Program-made: the position numbers and the translations under genes
In this document: positions 14,662 through 14,753 of the stretch, piece after piece
How positions within the stretch are numbered: position 1 is the first letter of the stretch
How the letters are laid out: every line of letters begins with the position of its first letter
Notes under the pieces: generated by a model
What the model was told of the DNA's origin: nothing
The model's database searches: none
What the model saw: the letters and a program-made list of their open reading frames with translations, nothing else
Source: Chamaesiphon sp.
GTDB lineage: Bacteria; Cyanobacteriota; Cyanobacteriia; Cyanobacteriales; Chamaesiphonaceae
DNA length: 14,753 nucleotides
Assembly: GCA_026786125.1 (NCBI GenBank)
Contig: JAJAYU010000144.1
Coordinates: 1 to 14,753 of the forward strand
Reading direction: 5' to 3'

Positions 14662-14744
14662 TGAAAAATTCAGCAGATCCACCTTATATAGGATGATAGG
14701 TGGATAGTTTCTGCTTTTACACAGGGAATATGCTGAATTTTTCA
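14662..14744. repeat. Nested inverted repeats upstream of intI
   Basis: A perfect 14-bp inverted repeat (TGAAAAATTCAGCA at 14662-14675, its complement at 14731-14744) encloses a second perfect 8-bp one (ATCCACCT at 14677-14684, AGGTGGAT at 14698-14705). Each outer arm is itself a near-palindrome TGAA-N3-TTCA. The inner loop contains TATATA (14685-14690), a possible -10 for intI. This could be an operator pair, part of attI, or a hairpin; the sequence does not decide. Confidence 0.7.
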
Positions 14745-14753
14745 GTCTATCTA

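Noticed and set aside
14660..14666. GTTGAAA as an attI/attC core site (GTTRRRY)
   Set aside because: The last base breaks the consensus, it is only 14 bases from the intI start, and no matching RYYYAAC box is found at the other end of the dyad. A seven-base near match is expected by chance.

Overview
The window looks like chromosomal DNA from a cyanobacterium. CGATCG, the core of the cyanobacterial HIP1 octamer GCGATCGC, occurs about 34 times by my reading, roughly ten times chance. Several genes are of kinds I associate with cyanobacteria: a DUF3143-type small protein, a LpxB-related glycosyltransferase starting with an ILSNAPGEVTTW motif, a short LLPDGDIPEEVLR exported protein and a WLKSLL...YGYT bitopic protein. 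The species cannot be named from sequence alone.

Left part (1-2966). A truncated two-TM membrane protein (minus) and an unrecognised 143-residue protein (plus) are divergent and share one CATG for both start codons. A type II NADH dehydrogenase (plus) follows, ending tail-to-tail with a macro-domain ADP-ribose hydrolase (minus) on a shared TTAA.

Middle part (3068-8544). A plus-strand run holds an orphan C5-cytosine methyltransferase of the type I associate with CGATCG, a LpxB-related glycosyltransferase 1 base later, and a YdcF/ElyC-type envelope protein 29 bases after that. It ends on a second shared TTAA against a minus-strand pair: a TTG-started flavoprotein resembling mercuric/dihydrolipoamide reductases but without the redox disulfide, directly abutted by an EndoU-type ribonuclease.

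Right part (8545-13520). A 92-base divergent gap carries a G-quadruplex motif and an AT-rich 14-bp tandem repeat. It is followed by a creatininase-family amidohydrolase (plus), a small exported protein (minus), and a plus-strand series of a FtsL-like bitopic protein, MobA and a DUF3143-type protein. On the minus strand gpmI (glycolysis) and secG (protein export) form a pair ending in a clear intrinsic terminator. The gaps 10963-11073 and 11374-11540 hold nothing I can identify.

Right edge (13681-14753). An integron-type tyrosine recombinase (IntI), apparently intact at all six catalytic positions, lies upstream of gpmI on the same strand. Its upstream region, where attI and a cassette array would normally start, contains nested inverted repeats and runs off the window. 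This is the most promising lead. No cassette or attC site is visible inside the window, so whether an integron exists is undecided.
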